From positions 6,024,652 to 6,088,651 of the forward strand of contig NC_063444.1 of NCBI RefSeq assembly GCF_020379485.1: a stretch of DNA of 64,000 bases. Reading direction: 5' to 3'. This stretch comes from Brassica napus. Its lineage: Eukaryota; Streptophyta; Magnoliopsida; Brassicales; Brassicaceae. Below, in pieces: positions 36,651 to 47,820 of the stretch. A program made the position numbers and the translations under genes. Below the pieces are notes generated by a model. It did not search any database, was not told the origin of the DNA, and saw only the letters and a program-made list of their open reading frames with translations. Each line of letters starts with the position of its first letter. Position 1 is the first letter of the stretch.

Positions 36651-37463
36651 AAATCAAATAACTATTATAATTTTGAATGATAAAAATAGTTCAAATAAAA
36701 CAAATTATTGTTTAAATACATAAAATTATAATAAAATATATCAAAATACATAAATATTGAAATATAATACATACACAACAATAAATCTTGCACTGAAACC
36801 ATGTTACCACAGTTTTGAAATCAATATATAAATAAAATAATTTTAACTAACCTACATATTTAAATTATATTACTATATTTTGCATAATAGACATTATAAT
36901 TAAACACATCTTGTAAATATAATAATAGATATTTAACTAACCCACATAATCAATTTTCTTGAAAAACCCTCTTTGCTAATTTATATTCATATATATATTA
37001 AATTAGAAGTTAAATAAATCAATTATACCTAAATCAGATAAACGAGAGTATTTTTTTAAATTACGAATTTATTTAACTATAAATATAGAAATTTTTAAAT
37101 AAAGTGTGTGATTAGTTAACATAACCAACATGAAGCCTCTTCTAAAATATTTTTAGAATTAATTTATTTTAGAGAAAATTATCTATTGGTTAAATGAAAA
37201 GTAGAACAACTGAACATCATCAAAAATGGGATGGGTCAAATTGCCTGTAGATATCCTGCTTTTATGCAGAAAAGGACAAAAAAAAAGCAGTTCTTCTGCG
37301 TAATATTTTTACAACTAAAAAAAACATGAATGGCGATATAAAAGCAGTTCTCTTGCCCAAGTGGATGAACTGTCTTTGTCTCACTCTTCCATTCAAACAC
37401 TTAATTCAAGATTTTTGCAGGTATATGCCACCTAATTCTCTTTATACTACTTATTGAGATTCC
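36651..37463. other. AT-rich intergenic sequence
   Basis: About 800 bp of AT-rich DNA with no open frame of note. I see nothing identifiable before the fold-back elements. Confidence 0.4.
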
Positions 37464-37745
37464 AGAAATTCTCTACAATAGTCTTTTTTAAGTTTTTGTC
37501 ACAAAAATATCATTCAATGAAGAAAATGACCAAAATAAATTTTATTAAAAGATAAAAATATATTTTACCGTAGGGTTAACTATTCTGGACTTAGAGTTTA
37601 GAGTTAAGGGGTAACGTTTTGGGGTAACGTTTTGGGGATATGTTTCAAATTTTTAAAAATAAAAAAGAGTTATTTTGGTCATTTTCTTTTTTGAATGCTT
37701 TTTGTGACAAAAACTTAAAAAGGTTTATTTGAGAAAATTGCTCTA
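37464..37745. mobile_element. Fold-back MITE-like element, copy 1
   Basis: The left arm (about 37464-37550, with TTTTTGTCACAAAAATATCATTC and GAAAATGACCAAAATAAA) is the reverse complement of the right arm (about 37665-37745, with TTATTTTGGTCATTTTC and GCTTTTTGTGACAAAAACTT). The arms are about 80 bp and imperfect. There is no coding capacity. The superfamily is uncertain. Confidence 0.7.
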
Positions 37746-37786
37746 TTGATTTTAGACTTTAAAAAACTAAATTTTAAAATAAAATA

Positions 37787-38033
37787 AGAGAAATTTCCTA
37801 GGATAGTCTTTTTAGTTTATTTTCACAAAAATAACATTCAAAGAAGAAAATGACTAAAATAAATTTTATTAAAGTTAATTGATTGAGTTTTTGGGATAGA
37901 GTTTCAAATTTAAAAAAATAAAAAATAAATGTTAAAAATTTCAAAATAAAAAGTAAGCTGTTTTGGTCATTTTTTTAGGAATATTTTTGTGACAAAAAAT
38001 TAAAAATGACTATTTGAGAGAATTTCCTAGGAT
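37787..38033. mobile_element. Fold-back MITE-like element, copy 2
   Basis: A second element of the same family follows copy 1 by about 40 bp. Its ends are clearer: GAGAAATTTCCTAGGATAGT at the left and GAGAGAATTTCCTAGGATAG at the right. The shared arm core again contains the TTGTGACAAAAA and AAAATGACTAAAATAAATTT motifs in opposite orientations. Confidence 0.7.
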
Positions 38034-38499
38034 AGCCCTCTTTAATTCATATAGTTTCTATATTTTGTTATAATATTACATATAGCCCTTTTTTTTCACA
38101 TATTATTTTATTTTATACAAAATATTACATATTATTTTATTTTTTTTTTATTTTTTTTTTTTTTTACATATTATTTTATTTTATACAAATTTTATAGACT
38201 TCTCGATAAAACTTATTTCAGTATGGCCAATGCATGCAGTATTCAGTTTTGTTTTTGATTTTTTTTAACGCCTTGTAAATATACGAAACAATCTTATTAT
38301 GCAATCAAAACTCATTCTAAACAACTCAAAATAAATAAAATAAAAGTGTATGAATGTGTTTGAGCAAATGAGCAAAACACAGTTTTATTTTGGAATACAA
38401 ACATAGCTATTATTATTGAAAAAGACAGATACATCATACATCTTTTTTGTTGGTGGAAATGTTAATATTACATCATACATCTTGTTTTTACACTTATTA
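38034..38499. other. Poly-T-rich spacer and phosphorylase 3' flank
   Basis: Contains a T-rich run of 20-25 bases near 38143-38165 and short repeats of ACATATTATTTTATTTTATAC. The last 100 bases probably hold the 3' UTR of the phosphorylase gene. No gene is visible. Confidence 0.4.
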
Positions 38500-40403
38500 T
38501 TATGAATGAGTCTTGCTTTTGTGTGTAGGTAACAAACCAACGAACTTCACAAGCACATCGACGGAGTTTTGCGCGGCTAAGCTGCCAAACAAGTCAGCCT
38601 CGTTGGAAACGTCGGAGCCGCCCCCGGCGAGATCGGATAGGGCACGGATAACGACGAAAGGGAGGGCTTGCTGGTGGCAGATTAGAGCAACGGCGGCGCT
38701 TTCCATGTCGATCGCGGTGGCGTTGAATTTGGAGCGTAGGAAAGTCCGGTAAGCGGCGTTGTCGACGAAGACACTTGCACTCACCCCACGGTCAACGATG
38801 GTTACCTTCGGTGGTCGAGGGAGACACGTGGTATTCACGCATTGTGGTAGTCTCATGTCCTGTTGTTTGTTTGAATATATCATTTCAGTTCACGTAACGT
38901 AGACAAAATAATTTCATACAATGAATTATATAATAGTCGAGCTTACGTCATTTTTATATTGATGTAAATTTGACAAATCTTTGACCAAGAGAAAAAGAAC
39001 ATATGTACATTTAATGACTAATATGTACATTTTCAAATTTAGTAATTTATGCTCATATGACTAATATGTACATTTTCAAATTTATTAATTTATGCTCGTG
39101 TAGTACTACTACTAACGTTCAGTGGACGACATTGATATATTTATTTTCCGAATTATATAGTTGGATAGTGAATGGTTTTACAGGGTGTCCATGAAATGTT
39201 GAAATTTAAATTTGTAGTCAATGATATCTAATCTAGGTAACGTGTGGTACATGTTTGCCGAGAATGCAACTTGATTATAAAATCAGTTAATGAGTATTAA
39301 CGAAACGAATCTAAATATGTGAGTTTAGTCAAACCTTGAGTTGGCGTGAAAGATCCAAGTAGGACTTGTCAACGGGAACCCAAAAGACGTGTTCCCGGAC
39401 TTCCGGAGTTCCGGTGACCGGAAAGATTTCTTCCGGTTGGTACCAAACTCGATTGAGCAAATTGTCGCTTTGGTTATTGTACTTAGAAAACTGGAGATAA
39501 CCAATGTCCCGAGTATAGTCTCCACCAGCTTCCAAAGCTAGCTCGTCGTCAATCCCATCTCCATACCTCTGTATATTTAGATACCACGTAAAATATATAC
39601 GTAATATATTCTCAACATTGCATCATCAATATGAAATCGTTATTGATAGTTGCAAAGTAGAATATTCTTATTGATATATGATAACAGATTCTGAACATGT
39701 GCAAATGATACTAATTAATGCGTACAGAGAATCCAACCCATGATAAACTATAGTAAAAACTTTTCATATACGTCTCTTAGCATCCACGACCACAAGTTTC
39801 AATATTTAATATTTATGAAACCATATAAACTAAAGGCCACGGCAATATATATTGAGACCTGGTCCAATAGATTTTCTAGTCTTTCCAACAAAATAGCTGG
39901 ATGTAGCTAGGTACATTTATTCTGATTAGCACGTAGGTGTGAATATATGATATATGAGATCCAACATGTCAAAATAACTATGAGCTATCCTTCTTAACAT
40001 TTTATCCCAAAAAAACAATGAACTATCTTTTTGATACAACTCTACCTGCCAATTCCAAAGACCAGAGTGTGCCCAAAACTTAGGAATAGTGACGTCACCA
40101 ATATCAAGGCTAACATCTGCGTTTCCAGCGATTCCATAATGCAAAACTCCTTTCAGCCTAAACAGGCTCACTAGTAATTGTGTTGCTACTCCTGCATTTA
40201 CCTGTTCATATATGTATATTATTTAAAGAATATTACATACAAAAAATAATAATATTATTTTATATATGTATAGATGGGCATAAGTATTTGATAAATGAGC
40301 GAACCATTCCTAATCCCGTCATTACGATCACCACCCGTTGGTTTGATATATTTCCAAATCGAAATCTTCTACCTGCGTAATTTATAAAAAACAGATCAAT
40401 ATC

Positions 40404-40453
<50 letters not shown>

Positions 40454-40971
40454 TTCACACGAAAAGCTCTCTTAATTAATAGTGAAAAAACATAATGACA
40501 CCCTATTTAAAAGTTTTGACGAAAAACTTCATTATGATTAATGACATTTACAATTTAGCAAAAAATAAAAGTTTTGACTAAAGGTAATAAAAACAACTTA
40601 AGCTATACGTACGCATGCTAATAAACAGTTCAAAAACATATTATATAATCTTTTGTGGAATATAATCGATGACATATACAAGAAGGAGATTGACTTTATG
40701 AATTGATTCAATGAACCTAAAGTTAGATTATAGAAACATTGTTACCCGCAAAATCGATGAAGGGTAAAGAGGGATAAGGAACATAGGCTCGAGAAGCGAG
40801 AAGAGGATTAAGCTCAAAGTTGTTTGGAGCTACAATCCCCAAATAAGGGCCTCTTTTATTCATCATCTTTATGTTGCTCAAAATTTTTGGAGATATTTCA
40901 CCATTTGCTTCTTCAATAATATTTCCAATCGACAAAATAACCACAAGAAGACCAATCAAAAAGCATCCCAT
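38500..40971 (-). CDS. Secreted nucleoside phosphorylase / MTA-SAH nucleosidase-like protein
   Basis: A 347-aa member of the PNP_UDP_1 phosphorylase superfamily, of the plant bark-storage-protein-like branch. Five exons: 40746-40971, 40305-40372, 40046-40201, 39335-39568 and 38500-38859. The N-terminus (about 1-23, CFLIGLLVVILSIGN) is a signal peptide, so the protein is probably secreted or vacuolar. Superfamily landmarks are YLGIVAPN near the start, VVIVMTGLGMVNAG, HYGIAGNADVSLDIGD, the substrate-binding ATAIDMESAAVA and a late VIRALSDLAGG. Nucleosidase activity or a nitrogen-storage role is possible; the exact substrate cannot be read from sequence. Intron 2 holds an (AT)n run. Position matches Arabidopsis AT4G28940. 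Confidence 0.92.
40408..40449. repeat. (AT)n microsatellite in a phosphorylase-gene intron
   Basis: An uninterrupted AT dinucleotide run of about 40 bp lies in the intron between exons 1 and 2. It should be length-polymorphic between accessions. Confidence 0.95.
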
Positions 40972-41770
40972 AATTTCTTCTCTCTCTCACCCTTTATTGT
41001 ATGCTTATCGATCGTGAGTCTCATATCTCCCCTTAGGTACCTTTTATACGTACATGCAAATGTACTAGACGAATAGTCTAATACACACGTTAAGAAAGTG
41101 GACATTATATATGCTCAACTATTATGTGTGGCCCTAAAGTATCAAGGTTTAATCTTTGCTACTTTGATTTCATCTTTAAATTATTAACTTTATTTTACAA
41201 CAAATTAAATATAATGGCATGAGTTGTAATCATAAGTATCAGCAATGCTTAGATACCATATAAGCCTCTTAAAAATAATTAATACATTAATATCTATTTA
41301 TACATAAATCTGTGAATGACACATGCACAATGGATTTCTCAAAAACCATTTTTTTCAAACAATAGTCTCCTACACTTTTTTCTTCATTTTCAATTGTTTT
41401 ATATATTTTTATGGTGAGAGACTATTATTGAAAATGCCCTTTAAAAGTATAAGATGATTTGTGGAAAAGTTCCCCTAATATTATTTTCCATATGGTGGAA
41501 AATTTCCCCTAATATTGAAAGACAAGTAATGATTATCCATATGACATCGGCGTCTTTGGTAGGTAAGACCATGATTATCGCATAAGCGATCCAAAGGTTT
41601 ATTTTTTTTCTTAAAAAAAAAAATTAAAAATAAGACAATCGCAGACCGCCACGTATCGGTGGGATCCGCAAACAGTGCCAAAACTCCCCAATTACCGATC
41701 TTTATCTGGTGATTTCTGAAAGTGGTTTTTAAAACTTTTGTGGGATCCACGCGTCAGTGGAACCCACATT
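40972..41770. other. Phosphorylase promoter region and degenerate MITE-like sequence
   Basis: 40972-41100 is the likely 5' UTR and promoter of the phosphorylase gene. From 41500 to 41770 there is transposon-like sequence with phrases such as GTGGGATCCACGCGTCAGTGG that resemble part of the 42778-43038 MITE. It may be an older relative. No gene is supported. Confidence 0.4.
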
Positions 41771-42774
41771 TTGTCAAATGGTTGATTTATTCAAAACCCT
41801 TTTTTTCTCTTTTTAACACTCCACATCATCTTTTCTTTTTTCCACCTAATTATTCAAGACCCACTTTATTTTTAACATCTACAATAGTTTTGTTTAATAA
41901 AATTCAACACCCTACCCCACCATTTTTTTAAATCATCTTATTATTCTTTACAATTTAATAGTTACATAAATAATAATTTTGAGTATAATTAACATAAATA
42001 ATTAAAATGACATATTTAAAAAAAAAATACAGTTATATTTTTAACTATTTTTAAAAATACAATATTTTTTATTAAACAAATAAACTTATGAAAATTCAAA
42101 TACACACGATGTAATACAACAAATAAAAACACACAACTTAATTTGGGTGTGTTTGAAGGTTGATTTTGAAAATGATAGTTGTTGGGATTTGGATAGTTGA
42201 AAGGAAAATTTGACAAAATTTGAGTGTTAAATGGATTATTATTGTGATCCATTTGCAAAAGAAAAAGAGTTTAAACACAACTTTTTTTTAATTGAATGCT
42301 AATACAAAAATTATAGTGAAAATTGACGTTTTTTTTATGTATCCAAATGAAGTGAGACTAGTCTCTTTTTATAGATCATAAAAAATCATGAATTTTCATA
42401 TAATTTTTTTTATATATAAAAAACGATTACTATAAAATAATTGAGTTTTAATAATTGGAGGAGATAAGAATCTCAAAAGAATTTAATCAACTAATGAAAA
42501 TATAGGAGCTGATTTAAAGAAGATAAATGTTTTTTTTTTTATGTGGAATGGTTGCGTGAATCTCACTTGCTCAACTTTCTCTCCATTCACTTGTCGCCAC
42601 GTGTCTCTGTGTCCCACTTTTTTAAAATTCAACTGGTTGAATTTATTCAACTGAATGTAATCCACCTAACAATTTTGTTTCATTCAACTAGCCTATTGCA
42701 AGCATTAAACTGTTGAATCTAAAATTCAACTAGCCCATTGCAAGTAGTCTAAGGACCTTGAGATGTTGATGCTC
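41771..42774. mobile_element. Possible deleted PIF/Harbinger-type element
   Basis: About 1 kb with related T-rich phrases at both sides (GGTTGATTTATTCAAAACC near 41780 and GGTTGAATTTATTCAACTG near 42635). A minus-strand frame (about 42140-42252) begins MDHNNNPFNTQILSNFPF, an Asn/Pro/Phe-rich start resembling the Myb-like ORF of plant Harbinger elements. The frame then dissolves. Target-site duplications were not found, so this is a weak call. Confidence 0.3.
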
Positions 42775-42777
42775 TAA

Positions 42778-43038
42778 GAGCATAAATATCACCGATCTTT
42801 AAAAGAATTCTTGCACTGTTCGCGTCAGTGGACTCCACAAAAAAAAAAAAACGGTTACTAAAGTTGCAAAATAAGAACCGCTTTTAGAGTTGTCTTTGCC
42901 CTGTTCACGGGTGCCACTGACATGTAGCGGTCCGCGATTGATTCGTTTTTAATTTTTTTTTTAAATCAAACAAAATAAAAAAAAATAAAAAAAAATTAAT
43001 TAAGAACCCCAAATGGGATTTTAGCGTTAATCATGCTC
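42778..43038. mobile_element. Tourist-like (PIF/Harbinger) MITE, 261 bp, TAA target duplication
   Basis: The element begins GAGCATAAATATCACCG and ends ATTTTAGCGTTAATCATGCTC, giving a short terminal inverted repeat of GAGCAT plus similar flanking bases. It is flanked by TAA at 42775-42777 and 43039-43041. A three-base TAA/TTA duplication is the signature of PIF/Harbinger MITEs. There is no coding capacity. Confidence 0.75.
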
Positions 43039-43041
43039 TAA

Positions 43042-43880
43042 GTGAGGCTTCACTGTTACTCTCAAGACTTTAGCTTTCTATATTATTGACATGGATGAAG
43101 AACTTGTTACTTGGTTGCTTCCTTTTACGTTCCACTCATTTGGCTCTTTGAATTTTCTTGGGAACCAAATCTTGATGGAAACCAGTCTCAAACTGGTTTC
43201 TATAAACATACACAACGATATGAGCTAAGGTTTACTAGGTGTCTCTATCAGCCCCATTATGCTGGAGCCATTGACACATTCCGGCAACTCTCTTTGCAAT
43301 CTTCAGACGTGTGTTTTCAAAGATTTACTTCGAAAATAGGCATCTTTGCGCAGACCAAATTTCCAGACTAAAAGGTAAATTTTGTAGCAAAATACTCAAA
43401 GATCCTTCTCTTGTCTAATACAATTTGTCTTCAATGCTGATAAGATTGGATGTGTTTGTTATCTTTTAATTTTATCAAGTGAGCAATATATTGCGGTGGA
43501 CATATTGCCTTAATGATGCCTATGTTATCTTATCTACAAATTGAAGCTTTCCCATGATGAATCATATGTCAACTAAATGCTTGCGAACTGAAACATTATG
43601 ATCATAATCACATAAATCTGATAGGTTAATGAACAAAAAAACCTCTTGAGAAATTAGCAAGTACTATGTTTTGTCTCAACAATAGAGGGATGTTTGTTTC
43701 TTCATATGATTATGATTGCTCTGGTGATAGTATGGATGTAATATATAGTTGTTAGATCCTCTATTGAAAAGAAGAATCATCACGTGTCGACCGAAATAAG
43801 GCTAAAAACTATAGGGAGCTACGATACGATGTCTGAATTAAGGTAGGTTTTACAAATTCAAATAAATTCAGTTAGTTGTC
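43042..43880. other. Intergenic sequence with one unexplained open frame
   Basis: A plus-strand frame at 43111-43371 (86 codons) begins MVASFYVPLIWLFEFSWEP. It has no domain I recognise and no obvious splice partner, so I do not call a gene. The rest of the interval is AT-rich and unremarkable. Confidence 0.35.
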
Positions 43881-44130
43881 GATTATTATTATTATTATTA
43901 TTTTTTTTTATAATCCAGAGGTTCCCCACTTACGTGGATCATTCCCCTGGGTCCGGTTAGGCAGCGGTCCACTTCACCCGGAAGGGCTTTACCTGGGCTG
44001 GGGACAAGGTCCAACACCCAGTACCGCATTTGGTGACAGAATGGGCAGTTCGCCTCCGCCTGACGTCGAACCCGTGAACATAACAATTGGTCCACAGGAT
44101 CATTACCAAGTGAGCTACCTCATCCCGTCA
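43881..44130 (-). mobile_element. tRNA-derived SINE
   Basis: On the minus strand the element starts GACGGGATGAGGTAGCTCAC. It carries an internal RNA polymerase III box A (TAGCTCACTTGGTA, plus 44104-44117) and box B-like GGGTTCGACGTC (plus 44062-44073). It ends in an A-rich, ATT-repeated tail (plus about 43881-43910). It is much richer in G+C than its surroundings. This architecture is that of plant tRNA-related SINEs, which move with LINE machinery. No clean target duplication was seen because both flanks are A/T runs. It is not a working tRNA: the rest of the cloverleaf is missing. Confidence 0.75.
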
Positions 44131-44184
44131 TTTTTTTTTTTTTTATCTTTTACCGTGTACAATTTTCTTTTCCTTTGCTTAGTA

Positions 44185-44215
44185 CTAGTATTATACCCGT
44201 ACTGCATACGGGAAA
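44185..44215 (-). mobile_element. Helitron 3' terminus (minus strand)
   Basis: Read on the minus strand this gives CCCGTATGCAGTACGGG (a perfect 7-bp stem with a short loop), then TATAATA, then CTAG, followed by T. This is the classic Helitron 3' end. The element should extend to the right, but I could not find a convincing TC start on the minus strand, so its length is unknown. Confidence 0.6.
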
Positions 44216-47139
44216 AGAAGATCATTAATTTGTTATGTTAAAATAGTATGTTTTTAAAACAATTAAAATAGTATGTTTTGTAACAAAATTTATTGATGGA
44301 TTCATGCAAATATCCAAATGTATTGCAAATTTGTAGACAGCATATATACTTGAGTTCAGTTAGAATGATAATAACATTCTTCTTTTTTTGACTGACTAAT
44401 TTGTTAAGAACATTTTATCTGGTTTATTTGTTTTTAAAGAAAATATATTTAAATTATACTGGTTGCAAGGTTTTTTTAGCTCTGGTTATGTTTCTCCTAC
44501 AACAGTTCTCATGATAATTATGATTAAATATTAAAAACTATCTTATGTGTTGTAAAACATGCTTTATAGATACACAACCGTCTACATTAATCATATTTTG
44601 GAAATTCATTTCCGCTCCCACCCCGAGACTGCAAATATTTAACCAGATTCTAATTTTATTAGAGCAGACTGAGTGTTAAATAGCAATTTTCAATTTTAAA
44701 ATATGTTCATTGGACCATTTGGTAAATAAAACAAAAATATATATTTGCTATTCAAGCAGCCTTTCAGCATAAACTACGAAAAGATGATAGTATAAGTGTT
44801 ATCATCATGACTTTTTTTTTTACCAGAAAACATATAAATATCAATCTGGAAGCAGGGGCAAAGTTAGAGTAATTTTCTAATGGGTGCAAAATCTCATAAC
44901 TGACAAAAGGGGGTCATACCTTGGTCGTAGATTTTTGGGTTTGAAAAGAAAAACAATCTTCAGTTTTCCAGAAAAAAAAACATTGCATGTCACCGATCGA
45001 GGTTTGACGGAGGTAGAAAAAAGTCATATTAGAAGTAGAGGAAAGAGTGAGATCCAAAGAGATTAAGATAGAACAAAAAAAAAAAGAACTAATAACTTAT
45101 CTTTTAGTCAAAGCGTTGCATGCCTACATCAAGCATGTGTATTACTGAATCAGAAAAGAGATTTAACTTTTTAAAGCACAGCAGAGAAAGAGAATATAAA
45201 TAATGGAATCAAGGTTAGTTATCTGGAAACTGTTGGATCGTGGATGTGTGAAACCGGGAAAGAAAACCGCAGGAAAGTGGAGTGAAAATACATTTTTGAT
45301 TTTCGTTAATGTGCAACGTATATCCTTTTGCTTTTTATTTATTTTTTGTTTTCTTATTTAAATTATTTTTATTTCTTAAATGACGTGGCAAAACTTAATT
45401 GGTAGAGTGACTTGTCCTTTGGTATACAGACGATATCTTGTCGTTTTTCACCAACTTTTACATAATATTTATTTTTCCTTTTTAATTGACCAAAAATTGC
45501 TTCTGAATCTTGTTTATAAACTTAACATTTTATATTAATTTAGAAACGAACAATTTTTCTATGATAATGTGTTAGTGGATTATATTTGCCCCCAAAAAGG
45601 CCTATCAGAAGCAAAGAGAAAGTAGTCACTATTTGATACATGCATACTTTTCTAAAGGGTATGCAGTTCGTCCAAAATAAAGAATTACCCTTAGAACAAA
45701 ACATACTGGCCATACCACCAAAGTTGTAAACTACGATAAAAAGAAGAGAAATGAGCAGAAAAATAATTTAAATCAAGCCTTTGGTTTTAAAAAGTAGAAA
45801 ATGCGTAAAAACCAATCATTTTTTTTTGTTTAATTGTTATTTGAGATTTTTAGAAAAAATGAACTAATACACCTCATATATTCAAAACATTGGTAAAATG
45901 AGAAAAATGAATACTATTGACTTATTTTATTTGTTTTGACTCTCAGCTTATTTTTTTATGTTGAATAATAAATAAATTATCTCACACCGCTATTTTTTGT
46001 TCTTCAGAAAAAAGCTTTTGACTAAATGTTTTATCAAATTTTATGATACATAAGTGGCATATATAGCTGATTAAAGGAGATGATATTAGGGTCCAAATTA
46101 CCTCTGGAAAAGTGGTATATCAACTCCTAAAACATTGAATTGTGAAGAAGGTGAAACTAGGAATAAAAACATGGATCCACTGAGATAGTCAAATGACAAA
46201 GGAAAACAGATCTCAGAACATAAAAGCAGATTCAAAGAGACAAGATCCAAATCCTGTGTTGGTTTGTTTTATCTGATCAAAAATTGTTTTATGCGACTTA
46301 GTTACATTATCGAAAAACTGTAGGTGGCATGTTTATGTTTGAAATGCATAGCCAAAAGATGTTGAAGCTTCAGTTTATGGAGTGAGGATGATATATGAAA
46401 ATGCTAGCATATTTATATGAACCAAGAGTCCTTCAACAATATGAAACCAAGATTTAATTGTACTACAAAATTTAGATTATTTGTTTGATCTTGTCAGCCT
46501 TTTATGACCGTTGATCTATCTGAATAGTAAGTAGTAGTAGCAACATCAATATGTTCTTATGTTTTATCTCAGTTTGATTGAGCCAAGTAACAAACAAATA
46601 GATGCTTTTTATGCTTGACTTCGTTTTGTCACACTTGTTAGTTATGAAAATCCGCTTCTACCAAAAACTATAATTATATAGTGTGAGTTTGTTTTTATGT
46701 TCACATTCATTACCAAACCAGATAAATACGATTTTCAAAAGGATTTACATAGTAAATAGAGGTCACAACATGTCCAAACTACAAACCATTAAATACTACT
46801 AGACTAGTTAATACATGTTCATTCAATAGACATTTTCTGAAAACTACTTGTGATGTAAATGCTCAGGAACTCTTAACACCTATTATTGAAATCAAACTCC
46901 TCCTACATATTGAAATCAACACAACTGATTCATTAAATCAATGGAAATGATAAAAGCTGATGCACAAAAAGAACACATGCTTTTTAACAATAAAAAAATA
47001 CGAGAAAAGAGATTGTAACTCACAAATTGCAAAGACGGTAACCTCATTGATTGCAAATGTTGGGAAAGAAAATCGAGGGAGTAGACGTACTGACTATTTG
47101 TAGTTCGCATGAGAATTTCTTCATAATTATTCGCCAATA
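44216..47139. other. AT-rich intergenic sequence, probably Helitron interior and other remnants
   Basis: Nearly 3 kb without a supportable gene. Open frames are short, and no transposase, RNA gene or terminal repeats are recognised. Part of it may belong to the minus-strand Helitron ending at 44185. Confidence 0.4.
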
Positions 47140-47820
47140 ACTCCTGATATCACTCCTCTTCTGGCGCTCAGCTTGTTCATGCTGGTCAGACTCAGCCGGT
47201 TCCAGCTCAGACAACTTCGTCGGTTATCCCTCAGACTCAGCCTCAGACTCCCATTACGGCGACTTCTTCGCCAATAGCTCTCGATATCACTGCTCTTCTG
47301 GACGCTCAGCCTGTTCATGCTGATCAGACTCAGCCGGTTCCAGCTCAGACAACTTCGCCGGTTATCGCCAAATCTCGCTTTCAGGTGTGTATCTTATATA
47401 TCATATTTCTCTTTCAAACTATAAGTTGTTGATTTCTTAGTATCATTTGCAGATTGAGATAGAGAGGTCACTAGAGAGTTCTTGTAATGGTAATCTACGG
47501 GAAAAAGTGATTGCTTTTTGGGAGAAGTTCTTATTGTTTCTCTGCATGGTGTGTTTAGCGTTTGATATGCTGTTTATGCTCACTCCTGTGGTGGATGGTA
47601 GAAGATTTTGTCTAACCACCGACATACACCTCTTCTTGGCCTTCTGTGTCATCGAGAAATTTTTGGATATTTTTTATATGCTGCCTTTGTTCATAGTGTT
47701 AATCCCTTCGGGTGGACTGTTCGGTGCTCTACAGCCTACATACATCCAATGTTTTCTTTCGAGATACCCACATCCATCACAAACTTCAAAGTCTTTGCAA
47801 TGGTGTATTTGAAGCAGTAA
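47140..47820 (+). pseudogene. Gene fragment: Gln/Pro-rich duplicated exon plus channel-like exon
   Basis: Two coding-like blocks are joined by a plausible intron (donor at 47383, acceptor before 47454). The first contains a duplicated segment of about 140 bp. Its second copy reads ALDITALLDAQPVHADQTQP and then VPAQTTSPVIAKSRFQ. The first copy is the same protein but has lost one base (CTGGCG against CTGGACG), so the frame is broken. The second block (47454-47818) encodes a hydrophobic segment with LAFDMLFMLTPVVDGRRFCL and a later FLDIFYMLPLF. This resembles the S1-S2 region of plant cyclic-nucleotide-gated channels, but only weakly. Most likely a transposon-captured or degraded gene piece. 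Confidence 0.4.
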
